64,000 nt of DNA, taken from positions 1-64,000 of the forward strand of contig JAFUVQ010000044.1 of NCBI GenBank assembly GCA_017477505.1, in the 5' to 3' direction. Below the pieces are notes generated by a model. That model had not been told where the DNA came from and searched no databases. It saw nothing but the letters and a program-made list of their open reading frames with translations. The stretch is from Eubacterium sp. (GTDB lineage: Bacteria; Bacillota; Clostridia; Lachnospirales; Lachnospiraceae). The position numbers and the translations under genes are program-made. This document shows positions 1 through 6,747 of the stretch, piece by piece (position 1 is the first letter of the stretch; each line of letters begins with the position of its first letter).

Positions 1-156
1 AGAAATGATGATCCGGAGTTGCTTGCGGTAGAACTTACAGCACCGGCTGTTCTGCAGATTGCAAAGTCAGACAGACAGCCACAGTGTGAAGAAGAATGTC
101 TGGAGTGCATCGAAAGGCATCTTCAGCATTTCTGCGATACATACATGAAAAAGTGA
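1..156 (+). CDS. C-terminal fragment of an unidentified protein, possibly a TetR-type regulator
   Basis: The window opens inside a reading frame (frame 1) that runs 51 codons to a TGA at 154-156. The tail is amphipathic and Cys-rich (CEEECLECIERH) and ends in YMKK. The helical pattern ending in a His/Phe-rich helix recalls the ligand-binding C terminus of TetR/AcrR regulators, but that is a weak impression. The upstream part, including any DNA-binding domain, is outside the window, so the function cannot be assigned. Confidence 0.45.
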   Translation, partial: RNDDPELLAVELTAPAVLQIAKSDRQPQCEEECLECIERHLQHFCDTYMKK

Positions 157-256
157 GCAAAGTGGCGGTCGTGCCTGCGATGCGAAGCTATTCTTTAGGG
201 CATGAGCTGACATTTTGCAAACGAAAACTCGGAGCCGTCAGGCGAGGCAAAAAATG

Positions 257-1069
257 CAGGGCAGAGATGAAAAAAACAATTATACGATAAACAGATTGTC
301 GGAAGATGAAAGACAATCTGCACTGGAACTGGCATGGAGAGTTTTTTCAGAATATGAATCACCGGATTATATCCCGGAGGGGACGGAAGAGTTCCGAAAA
401 TGTCTTCATGATGAAGAATATCTGGCCGGGATAGAGTATTACGGAGCGTTTGACGGAGAGAAGCTGATCGGAACAATCGGCATCAGACCAGATAAGAATC
501 ATATCTGCTTCTTCTTTGTTGACGGAGACTACCACAGGAAGGGTATTGGAACAGGAATGTTCCACTATCTGCTTAAAAGTTATTCCGGTAAAACGATCAC
601 GCTGAATGCTTCACCATATGGCTTACCGTTTTATAAGGCGATTGGTTTCGTGCCTACTGACAAGGAAAAGACAGTCAATGGAATACGCTTTACGCCAATG
701 AAATATAGGCAGGAGGCTTTGGTTATGGATGATTATATTGCATATTGCGGGCTAGACTGTGAGACCTGTGAAGCTCGTCTGGCAACGGTTAATAACGACA
801 ATGAACTGCGGATAAAGGTGTCGAAAGAATGGTCAGAGCTTAATGGAGTGGAGATCACGCCGGAGATGATCAACTGCTCAGGCTGTCGGATTCCGGGAGT
901 TAAGACACCGTATTGCGATATGCTATGTCCGATCAGGCAGTGCGCAAGAGAAAAACAGATGGAAACCTGCGGCGGCTGTCCGGAAATGAAGTATTGCGAA
1001 AAGGTTGGAGCAATTATCGGAAACAATCCTGATGCACGGGACAGGCTCGAAATAGCTGGGAGTGAATGA
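257..1069 (+). CDS. GNAT N-acetyltransferase fused to a Cys-rich DUF3795 domain
   Basis: The N-terminal half (about residues 8-155) is a GNAT fold: LAWRVFSEYESPDY, then a core strand ending in the acetyl-CoA loop region YHRKGIGTGMF, then FYKAIGF. A linker leads to a second Met (VMDDYIAYCGLDCETCEAR) and a Cys-rich domain with CxxC-like pairs (CGLDCETC, NCSGCR, CDMLCPIRQC, CGGCPEMKYC), typical of DUF3795, probably metal-binding. GNAT enzymes acetylate small molecules or proteins; the substrate here is unknown. I start at 257 because AGGCGAGG lies just upstream; an upstream in-frame ATG at 215 lacks a good ribosome binding site. The next gene begins close to the stop. The second domain has its own plausible start at 724, so the two parts may once have been separate genes. 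Confidence 0.8.
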   Translation, partial: QGRDEKNNYTINRLSEDERQSALELAWRVFSEYESPDYIPEGTEEFRKCLHDEEYLAGIEYYGAFDGEKLIGTIGIRPDKNHICFFFVDGDYHRKGIGTGMFHYLLKSYSGKTITLNASPYGLPFYKAIGFVPTDKEKTVNGIRFTPMKYRQEALVMDDYIAYCGLDCETCEARLATVNNDNELRIKVSKEWSELNGVEITPEMINCSGCRIPGVKTPYCDMLCPIRQCAREKQMETCGGCPEMKYCEKVGAIIGNNPDARDRLEIAGSE

Positions 1070-1107
1070 AGATAGAATATGTAAGGTATCGTGTGAGGAA
1101 GGCAAAA

Positions 1108-1899
1108 ATGGAAACGAAGATAAAGAAGTATGTAGTTTTAAGTTATCTTGTGTTCTGGTTTATGGTTTTGGGGATCTGTGGGACGGCAAGTATGGTATTT
1201 CACTGTCCGCCCGTTGTGATGCGTATTTTATCAAATGTATGCGCATGGGCACCGACAATCGTTCTCCTTGTAGGATTTAAGTTTTTCTGCCCGGAAGAGA
1301 CCGTTAAGGATTTCTATAAAAGAGCATTCGGAGGAAAGATTTCCTTCTTTTCACTAGGAGCATCTGCAATTATCACGGTTTTTGCAACTGTATTTACAGT
1401 GCTTGTTCTGGGATTGATCCAAGGGAAAGGATTTGAATCTTATTGGAGTATGGGGACATATCCTTTTTGGGCATCATTTTTATTTTCGGTTACCACTGGT
1501 CCGACCGGAGAAGAATCCGGGTGGCGCGGATATTTAAGACCATATCTAAACGGAAAATACAGTTTTTTTAAGGCATCGGTAATACAGGGAGTAATATGGG
1601 CATTCTGGCACACGGTACTTTGGTTTGTTGATTCGGATTTTATGGGAATTCAGATGATCCCATATGTCGTATCTAATGTTGTTGTCATGACGGGGCTTTG
1701 TTTTATCATGAACTTTTTTATGGAGAAGAATGACAATCTGATCTACGGCATCGTCATACATTTTTGCTTTAATTTCTTGTATTGTTTTTTGCAAGTGGAT
1801 ATATGGTTCTATGTAATCCTGTCAGCAGTATATGTGATGATAATTGCTATGCTATGTCTGGCAAGAAAGATGATGGGAAGCAGCGTATTTGACAGGTGA
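1108..1899 (+). CDS. CPBP-family intramembrane metalloprotease (CAAX protease/bacteriocin-processing type)
   Basis: A polytopic membrane protein of about 263 residues. It contains the family motifs: EExxxR (GEESGWRGYL), an F/W-rich helix with His (AFWHTVLWF) and a C-terminal HxxxN (HFCFNF). These residues form the intramembrane metal site of CPBP (Abi/Rce1-like) proteases. Known members cleave prenylated proteins, process bacteriocins or regulate sigma factors; the substrate here is unknown. The start at 1108 is preferred because GAGGAAGG precedes it. The ATG at 1066 overlaps the stop of the preceding GNAT gene and would add 14 residues. The close spacing suggests co-transcription with the GNAT-DUF3795 gene. 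Confidence 0.85.
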   Translation: METKIKKYVVLSYLVFWFMVLGICGTASMVFHCPPVVMRILSNVCAWAPTIVLLVGFKFFCPEETVKDFYKRAFGGKISFFSLGASAIITVFATVFTVLVLGLIQGKGFESYWSMGTYPFWASFLFSVTTGPTGEESGWRGYLRPYLNGKYSFFKASVIQGVIWAFWHTVLWFVDSDFMGIQMIPYVVSNVVVMTGLCFIMNFFMEKNDNLIYGIVIHFCFNFLYCFLQVDIWFYVILSAVYVMIIAMLCLARKMMGSSVFDR

Positions 1900-1963
1900 T
1901 TTAGTTAATATTTTTATTTTTTGGAAGATTGTTCTTCCAATAAAAAATAGGTTTGGTGGAAAA

Positions 1964-2614
1964 ATGATTATTATACTTGGAATTATAGGTATCATTGGTG
2001 GTTTATTATGTGCTGTGGCGGATCTGCTGCTGGATCTTAAAGGACCACAAAACAGGAAACTTGGGAAAATGGGCATAATCGACAGTGAGTGGGAGAGAAT
2101 GGCTCATTGGAGGTTTGTATGGTCAGACATAATTGCAATGCTCGCGGTTCCAATGTACTCATGCGGTTTTATTGCACTTATGATGGCTTTATACAATGAA
2201 CATCCTATGATGGCAACCTGGCTCTCTGTCATTTTCCTAATCGGTGCTATGGGTGGCTTTATGATTCATACTTTCCTATGTCTGCAGCCAACAATATACG
2301 GGAAAATCATTGGAAAAGCCGGGCAGGATCTTGCTGTGGATGTGATCCAGTCTGTTTTTAGACAAATATATGTGCCTTTCTTCACACTTTATTCAATGCT
2401 GGTTATCATTCCCGCAATGGCGGTTATGGGTTTGATAATCGGAGGATTTATTCAGGCTCCTTTATGGTGCGTAATACTTAATCCGGTTGTATTTCAGCTT
2501 ATAGGATTGATTTTCCGGGCAACGAAACTGGATATCTTCATTGATGCACCAAGCTGCTGTGCGGCAAGTTTGGGACTTGCAGCATATGGATTACTGGCAG
2601 TCATTTGTTTGTGA
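1964..2614 (+). CDS. DUF6796-family polytopic membrane protein
   Basis: About 216 residues with roughly six to seven hydrophobic segments. It starts with a glycine-rich helix (GIIGIIGGLLCAVADLLLD), a feature of the family known to me as DUF6796; the biochemical role is unknown. I chose the ATG at 1964 because GGTGG lies five bases upstream; an earlier ATG at 1889 would place about 25 non-family residues in front. It follows the CPBP protease gene after a short gap and may be co-transcribed. A degenerate second copy of the C-terminal region of such a protein is seen at 4309-4563, so the family was probably duplicated locally. Confidence 0.7.
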   Translation: MIIILGIIGIIGGLLCAVADLLLDLKGPQNRKLGKMGIIDSEWERMAHWRFVWSDIIAMLAVPMYSCGFIALMMALYNEHPMMATWLSVIFLIGAMGGFMIHTFLCLQPTIYGKIIGKAGQDLAVDVIQSVFRQIYVPFFTLYSMLVIIPAMAVMGLIIGGFIQAPLWCVILNPVVFQLIGLIFRATKLDIFIDAPSCCAASLGLAAYGLLAVICL

Positions 2615-2706
2615 GATTTATCTGGTCATTATTGGATTGATCTGTATCTGCACATATGGAAACGTTAACATCTGTCTGTTAGGGATAATTGGAAGTGGTA
2701 TGCAGT

Positions 2707-3135
2707 ATGGAGGAGCAATTAGAAAGAGTAAGCAGCAAACTGACGGTGTTTTTTGAAGATCCGTTCTGGGTAGGGGTTTTTGAGAGAGTGAGCTGCGGAA
2801 AGCTGTCCGCTGCGAAGGTGACATTTGGCGCAGAGCCGAAGGATTATGATGTTTTGGAGTTTATCAACAGGAATTATTATAAACTGCAGTTCAGCCCTGA
2901 AATTGAAACAGTTGTTAAGGATACCAGAAAAAATCCAAAGAGGGAACAGCGTGATGCGAAAAAACAGACATTGGAGACGGGCATAGGCACTAAATCGCAG
3001 CAGGCACTCAAATTACAACAAGAACAGAATAAGCAGGAACAGAAAGTCAGAAGCCGTGAACAAAGGGAAGCGGAGAGCCAGCGAATATTTGAATTGAAGA
3101 AAATTAAGAAAAGAGAAAAGCATAGGGGACATTGA
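2707..3135 (+). CDS. YjdF-like protein (DUF2992)
   Basis: About 142 residues. The N-terminal half carries the DUF2992 signature (SKLTVFFEDPFWVGVFE, then FGAEPKDYDVLEF), and the C-terminal half is a Lys/Gln/Glu-rich helix ending in KKREKHRGH. Relatives such as Bacillus YjdF are small cytoplasmic proteins whose genes are often preceded by the yjdF riboswitch, which senses azaaromatic compounds. I looked at the roughly 90 bp upstream and could not recognise that riboswitch. Start at 2707, with GGAAGTGG upstream; an ATG at 2689 is an alternative. The next gene begins 3 bp after the stop, so it is probably translated from the same mRNA. Confidence 0.8.
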   Translation: MEEQLERVSSKLTVFFEDPFWVGVFERVSCGKLSAAKVTFGAEPKDYDVLEFINRNYYKLQFSPEIETVVKDTRKNPKREQRDAKKQTLETGIGTKSQQALKLQQEQNKQEQKVRSREQREAESQRIFELKKIKKREKHRGH

Positions 3136-3138
3136 GGG

Positions 3139-3672
3139 ATGGAAATAAGAATAGAGAGACTAACTGAAGATAACTTCACTTCCCATTCACTGGATAACTT
3201 TATCAGGCATCAGGTTGTCACAGAGTGTTGGAGAAATGTGGATGGAAATTGGCTTCTTCTGCCTATTTCGTTTGTAGAAGAATGGAGTCTTGATAAGTGC
3301 AGAGAGGAAGCGTCAGCAATAGCAAATAATCTATATGGGGACATGATAGATTATGGGGCATTTGAAGAGACGGATTTGATAGGATATATCACAGTTGGTA
3401 CAAAAAGGTTAGGAACAAAAGGACAGTATGTCCAGCTTGTTGCATTTCAGGTATCAGAACCATTCAGGGGTATGGGAGTTGGAAGAAAGCTTTTTGAGAA
3501 AGCAGCGGGGGCGGCAAAGGAACATGGTGCAAAAAAGCTATACATTTCCGCTCATTCATCAAAAGAATCTCAGGCTGCGTATAAGGCATTGGGATGTGTG
3601 CATGCTGAGGAGATAATACCCTGGATTGCAGATGAGGAGCCATTTGATGTACAGATGGAATATGTGTTATAA
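3139..3672 (+). CDS. GNAT-family N-acetyltransferase
   Basis: 177 residues with a standard GNAT core: a substrate-facing strand (YVQLVAFQVSEPFRG), the acetyl-CoA pyrophosphate loop (RGMGVGRKLFEKA), and the C-terminal helix-strand containing SQAAYKALGC. The N-terminal ~60 residues (WRNVDGNWLLLPISFVEEWSL) are longer than in minimal GNATs and probably shape the acceptor pocket. The substrate is unknown. It begins 3 bp after the yjdF-like gene and is probably translationally coupled to it. The following 125 bp up to the next gene contain no gene I can support. Confidence 0.85.
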   Translation: MEIRIERLTEDNFTSHSLDNFIRHQVVTECWRNVDGNWLLLPISFVEEWSLDKCREEASAIANNLYGDMIDYGAFEETDLIGYITVGTKRLGTKGQYVQLVAFQVSEPFRGMGVGRKLFEKAAGAAKEHGAKKLYISAHSSKESQAAYKALGCVHAEEIIPWIADEEPFDVQMEYVL

Positions 3673-3796
3673 AACTGTTTTACTAAAACTGGAGGAGAGA
3701 AAACCGGAAAGGAGCTTTGCTGATTATGGTCTGTGGTTTCGTTATATGAAAATGAACTAAGGCGCGACCCGTATGGGCTATGGGGGATGATCAGAC

Positions 3797-4219
3797 ATGA
3801 GGATGGAGAAACTGACTGATAATATGATTCGCTTTGCTGAAAGCAAACTTGGCAGCACAGAATATGCAGGCTGGTGCCTTGCGTTTATAGAGGATGCACT
3901 TGAAATCAGCAATCATATCGAAATATATGGTGGAGATTCCGCGAAGGAATCCTGTGAGATGTATAAGGACGCACTGCGGTGTGGAATTCCGGAACGAGGC
4001 GCTTTCGTATTCTATGATTGCCTGTGTCCTAGCGGAAATGGCCCAGTCAACTGGGGACACTGCGGCATTAGTCTAGGGAATGGCCGAGTGATCCATGCGT
4101 GGGATATAGTCCGAATCGATGACTATCTGGCAATCGAAAAGCTGACAGCACTGACCGGAGATCATCCGAAATATTTGGGCTGGGTGGCGCTTGAACGCGT
4201 ATTAAATCAAAAACCGTAA
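3797..4219 (+). CDS. NlpC/P60-like cysteine hydrolase, cytoplasmic form
   Basis: 140 residues. The arrangement fits a papain-like NlpC/P60 fold: a catalytic-type Cys in AGWCLAF (Cys27), a His in NWGHCGI (His88), and a polar third position near IHAWD (His100). Known relatives cleave peptidoglycan stem peptides or other amide bonds. No signal peptide or wall-binding domain is present, so secretion is not supported and the protein may act in the cytoplasm. The start is ATG 3797 or 3803, after a GGGGG stretch. It stands alone, with poor intergenic sequence on both sides. The family call rests on motif order only. Confidence 0.6.
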   Translation: MRMEKLTDNMIRFAESKLGSTEYAGWCLAFIEDALEISNHIEIYGGDSAKESCEMYKDALRCGIPERGAFVFYDCLCPSGNGPVNWGHCGISLGNGRVIHAWDIVRIDDYLAIEKLTALTGDHPKYLGWVALERVLNQKP

Positions 4220-4308
4220 GCATGATTTGAAAGAATGCATTATATAACGACTAAGTGAGGAATGGACTATGAGTTTACAGCTGTTAAAGGCAGGGACTTC
4301 TGTATAAA

Positions 4309-4563
4309 TTGACAGATGATGCGCTTAACGTGATCATGGATTTCTTTAAGAGAACATCTCCTGCAGCAATAGCGTATGCAGGACTCCTGGTTTTTGATAT
4401 CTTGCTGTTTGTCATGGTTGTAACAGGTAAAACAGTTCTTCCAGGATGGGCATGCGTATTCAATACACTCCCCGCTTTTTTGATACTGGCGCCTACAAAG
4501 ATTCCGGCTAAGGGAAATATTGCAAATGCATTTATGTTTCTGGGATTAGCTGTACTGTTGTAA
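4309..4563 (+). pseudogene. Decayed C-terminal remnant of a DUF6796 membrane protein
   Basis: An 84-codon frame opening at a TTG with no ribosome binding site, coding for two to three hydrophobic segments. Its middle (VLPGWACVFNTLPAF) and end (FMFLGLAVL) have the spacing seen in the C-terminal third of DUF6796 proteins, such as the intact one at 1964-2614 (LWCVILNPVVFQ, LGLAAYGLLA). The N-terminal two thirds are missing, and an unrelated 12-codon frame (ATG 4269 to TAA 4305-4307) sits where the rest should be. I interpret it as a truncated duplicate. It could instead be a real small membrane protein using TTG. Confidence 0.45.
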
Positions 4564-4615
4564 GAAATAACACATTAATTAACCGCGATTGAAGTATACG
4601 ATGAACGATATAGAA

Positions 4616-4650
4616 AATAGCCGAGGTTACGATTCGTAACCTCGGCTATT
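4616..4650 (+). terminator. Strong stem-loop, probable terminator
   Basis: A near-perfect inverted repeat: AAATAGCCGAGGTTACG pairs with CGTAACCTCGGCTATT around a tiny loop. It is followed by GATTTTTAG, a weak T-run, and preceded on the other strand by A-rich sequence. It lies between the decayed DUF6796 fragment and the Lrp gene, so it separates two transcription units. Confidence 0.7.
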
Positions 4651-4716
4651 GATTTTTAGAACCGGGTGGAATTATAATCATTTCATCAGAGTCGACGCTG
4701 ATCAGGAGAGGTGCTT

Positions 4717-5193
4717 ATGGATGAAACTAATAAGGAAATACTCAGGTTGCTGAGGCGCGATGGCCGCATGAGCTTCACCGACATAGGTAAGGAACTGGGA
4801 ATATCCCGTGTTGCTGTGCAGAAAAGAGTAAAGAAACTGGAAGAAGAAGGCATTATCAAAGGATATATGGCAGTTCTTTATCGAAAGGAAAATGTAAAGA
4901 TGCTGATGGAGATCACCACGTTTGATGCTGATTACGAGGATCTTCTGGAGTATCTTAACAGAACAGGCTATGTGACCGAGTTATATCTCATGACGGGAAC
5001 AAACCGAATACATGCAACTGCTGTTGCACCTGATGTATCTGAACTTAAGTATCTCACAAAAATGGTAAGGAAGACCTTTGACGGTATGATTAAGAAGATT
5101 GAGTGTCATGCCGTGAAGGAGATTGTAAAGGATACATTTGGAGGTGTCGACTATGACAGAACTGAACGAGAACGTAGTAAGAGAGATGGATAA
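4717..5193 (+). CDS. Lrp/AsnC-family transcriptional regulator
   Basis: 158 residues. The N-terminal winged helix reads ILRLLRRDGRMSFTDIGKEL followed by GISRVAVQKRVKKLEEEGII, a classic AsnC-type helix-turn-helix. The C-terminal part (residues ~65-140) is a shortened RAM-like ligand/oligomerisation domain (ITTFDADYEDLLEYLNRTGYV). Such regulators respond to amino acids and control transport and metabolism. The ATG at 4717 is chosen because AGGAG sits eight bases upstream; a GTG at 4711 overlaps that site. Its last 41 bases overlap the next gene, whose GGAGGTG ribosome binding site lies inside this coding region, so the two are translationally linked. Confidence 0.88.
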   Translation: MDETNKEILRLLRRDGRMSFTDIGKELGISRVAVQKRVKKLEEEGIIKGYMAVLYRKENVKMLMEITTFDADYEDLLEYLNRTGYVTELYLMTGTNRIHATAVAPDVSELKYLTKMVRKTFDGMIKKIECHAVKEIVKDTFGGVDYDRTERERSKRDG

Positions 5194-5545
5194 ATATCTG
5201 GAAGAAACAAGTATATTTGAAATACTTCTGAAGAGTAGAAAGAATTTTCATTTTCAGGTAATGTTTAGCAAGGAGCAGATGAGGCAGGATGTTGAAGTGC
5301 TTGATCTCAAGCCCCGGGCATTTAACTGCCTTAAGAGAAATGGATTCAATACGATTCATGATCTGGTATATGGAGTATCTACCAAGGAAGATGAGTCAAG
5401 CAAGAGGCAGCTGCTCAGAATAAGAAATCTTGGCAGGAACACTGCCGAAGAGATACTTCTGAAACTGTTCAGCTATCAGTTTATGGTTCTGCCGGACAAC
5501 AAAAAGAAATCATATATGCAGCGAATTGTAGAACTAAATATGTGA
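5153..5545 (+). CDS. Stand-alone RNA polymerase alpha C-terminal-like helix-hairpin-helix protein
   Basis: 130 residues. Residues ~47-112 match the alpha-CTD pattern: LDLKPRAFNCLKRNGFNTIHDL, a variable loop, then LLRIRNLGRNTAEEILLKL. In RNA polymerase this domain contacts UP-element DNA and regulators. Here it is not attached to an alpha N-terminal domain, and a ~45-residue N-terminal extension replaces it. It overlaps the Lrp regulator gene by 41 bp and starts at ATG 5153 with GGAGGTG upstream. The two proteins may act together at promoters, but that is inference. Some Clostridia carry several such lone alpha-CTD-like proteins of unknown role. Confidence 0.75.
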   Translation: MTELNENVVREMDKYLEETSIFEILLKSRKNFHFQVMFSKEQMRQDVEVLDLKPRAFNCLKRNGFNTIHDLVYGVSTKEDESSKRQLLRIRNLGRNTAEEILLKLFSYQFMVLPDNKKKSYMQRIVELNM

Positions 5546-5554
5546 TGGGATAAT

Positions 5555-5586
5555 GGGGACAGTCCCCGGTGCCAACATTGATGTTG
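5555..5586. repeat. Pair of short palindromes, REP-like
   Basis: Two perfect palindromes occur back to back in the 150-bp gap: GGGGAC-A-GTCCCC (5555-5567) and CAACAT-TG-ATGTTG (5573-5586). This composition is unlike the AT-rich surroundings and resembles REP-type dispersed repeats. No second copy was seen in the window. Confidence 0.4.
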
Positions 5587-5624
5587 ACAAATTTTAATAT
5601 TATGATAGATTTACTAATAGAAAC

Positions 5625-5662
5625 AAAGGCGTTTCATCGTAAAAGATGGAGCGCCTTTTTTT
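5625..5662 (+). terminator. Rho-independent terminator
   Basis: AAAGGCGTTTCATC pairs with GATGGAGCGCCTTT (two G-T pairs) around a GTAAAA loop and is followed directly by a run of Ts. It ends the Lrp/alpha-CTD transcription unit, before the RelA/SpoT-type gene. Confidence 0.8.
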
Positions 5663-5724
5663 CATTGATTTCTGTTAACTTCAATTAAGTCATGGTTAAA
5701 AATACAAGTAATAATGAGGTAAAT

Positions 5725-6723
5725 ATGATTAAATTAAACGATTATTTATTTTCCGGAGATACTGTTCTGAAGATATTGCTTCAGTATTCTGCAGATTTAA
5801 AAAATGAAGCGATAAAACAACATAATTCAATAGATATGGCACACAGCAATTTTTTAATTCAGATCATTGAGATTCTTGAACATACAGAATTTCTTACCTC
5901 ACAGTCTCAGAGGATAAATGAGTTCTATATGTATATGGCAAAAAAATATCCATTTCTGGCATTTACATTTAAGGGGAGAATTAAATCACTTATACGTGCT
6001 GAGGAAAAGTTCAATGGCTATATACTGGAATATATTCATGATTATTATATAGCGAACGGAAAGTATCCGAATGAAACAGAGATTAAAAATAATCTCAATT
6101 GTTTCAGGGATTTGATTGCGTATAGAATAGTTATTTCACTTCCTCAATGTCATTTGTCTGAACAGGATGATCGTGAAGAACAGGAACTTAAGCTTCTTTA
6201 TGAGATAGCAAATGTAATCCCGGAGTTTCTCGAAGAAAGAGGCTTTACTGCTGAATCATCAGGTCTTCCTGATAGAAATGTTTCCGGATATCTTTCTGAG
6301 AATATTCAGCCATATTATAGAGATTATGTTCAGACTCCACGTACATCGGGATATAGATCTCTTCATATAACATTCTATGATAATTTTGCAAGATGCTATA
6401 CGGAGCTACAGCTTAGAACCAAGGATATGGATGATCTTGCGGAGATAGGAAGAGCAAATCATATAGGATATGAAAAACAACAGGAGGAAAATCGTGCTAA
6501 GAGAGATATGATTCCGGAAGGTGAATGTAAAATCTTTGACGAAGCATATGAGAGACTGATCAGGCTTCAGAAACTTGATCTGTCATCGGTTAATGTAAAT
6601 ATGTTTATGGCATATAATAATCAGCTGATCAATGATGGATGTGGACTTTTCAGAGGAAGACAGATTCTTCCTTTTGAGCATTTATCCAGGTTTCAGGATG
6701 ATAGAATAGGCAATTCATTATAG
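5725..6723 (+). CDS. RelA/SpoT-domain alarmone synthetase-like protein
   Basis: 332 residues. The C-terminal half carries the (p)ppGpp synthetase signature in order: FKGRIKSLIRAEEKF, DLIAYRIVI, TSGYRSLHITFY (GYRSLH at about 209-214), ELQLRTKDMDDLAEIG with the catalytic-type Glu at about 227, and NHIGYEK. No HD hydrolase, TGS or ACT domain is present, so it resembles small alarmone synthetases but has a ~110-residue N-terminal helical extension. If active it would transfer pyrophosphate from ATP to a guanine nucleotide. The start at 5725 has GAGGT four bases upstream; the ATG at 5692 has none. The KaiC/PPDK-like gene starts 24 bp after its stop, which suggests a shared operon and function. Confidence 0.8.
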   Translation: MIKLNDYLFSGDTVLKILLQYSADLKNEAIKQHNSIDMAHSNFLIQIIEILEHTEFLTSQSQRINEFYMYMAKKYPFLAFTFKGRIKSLIRAEEKFNGYILEYIHDYYIANGKYPNETEIKNNLNCFRDLIAYRIVISLPQCHLSEQDDREEQELKLLYEIANVIPEFLEERGFTAESSGLPDRNVSGYLSENIQPYYRDYVQTPRTSGYRSLHITFYDNFARCYTELQLRTKDMDDLAEIGRANHIGYEKQQEENRAKRDMIPEGECKIFDEAYERLIRLQKLDLSSVNVNMFMAYNNQLINDGCGLFRGRQILPFEHLSRFQDDRIGNSL

Positions 6724-6747
6724 TTTTTGATATTGAAGGAGGTTACT

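Noticed and set aside
96-290. 64-codon + strand frame near the window start
   Set aside because: It overlaps the partial CDS and the GNAT start in another frame, is Arg/Lys-rich and has no ribosome binding site.
2615-2706. yjdF riboswitch expected upstream of the YjdF-like gene
   Set aside because: I could not recognise its conserved core or stems in this short gap.
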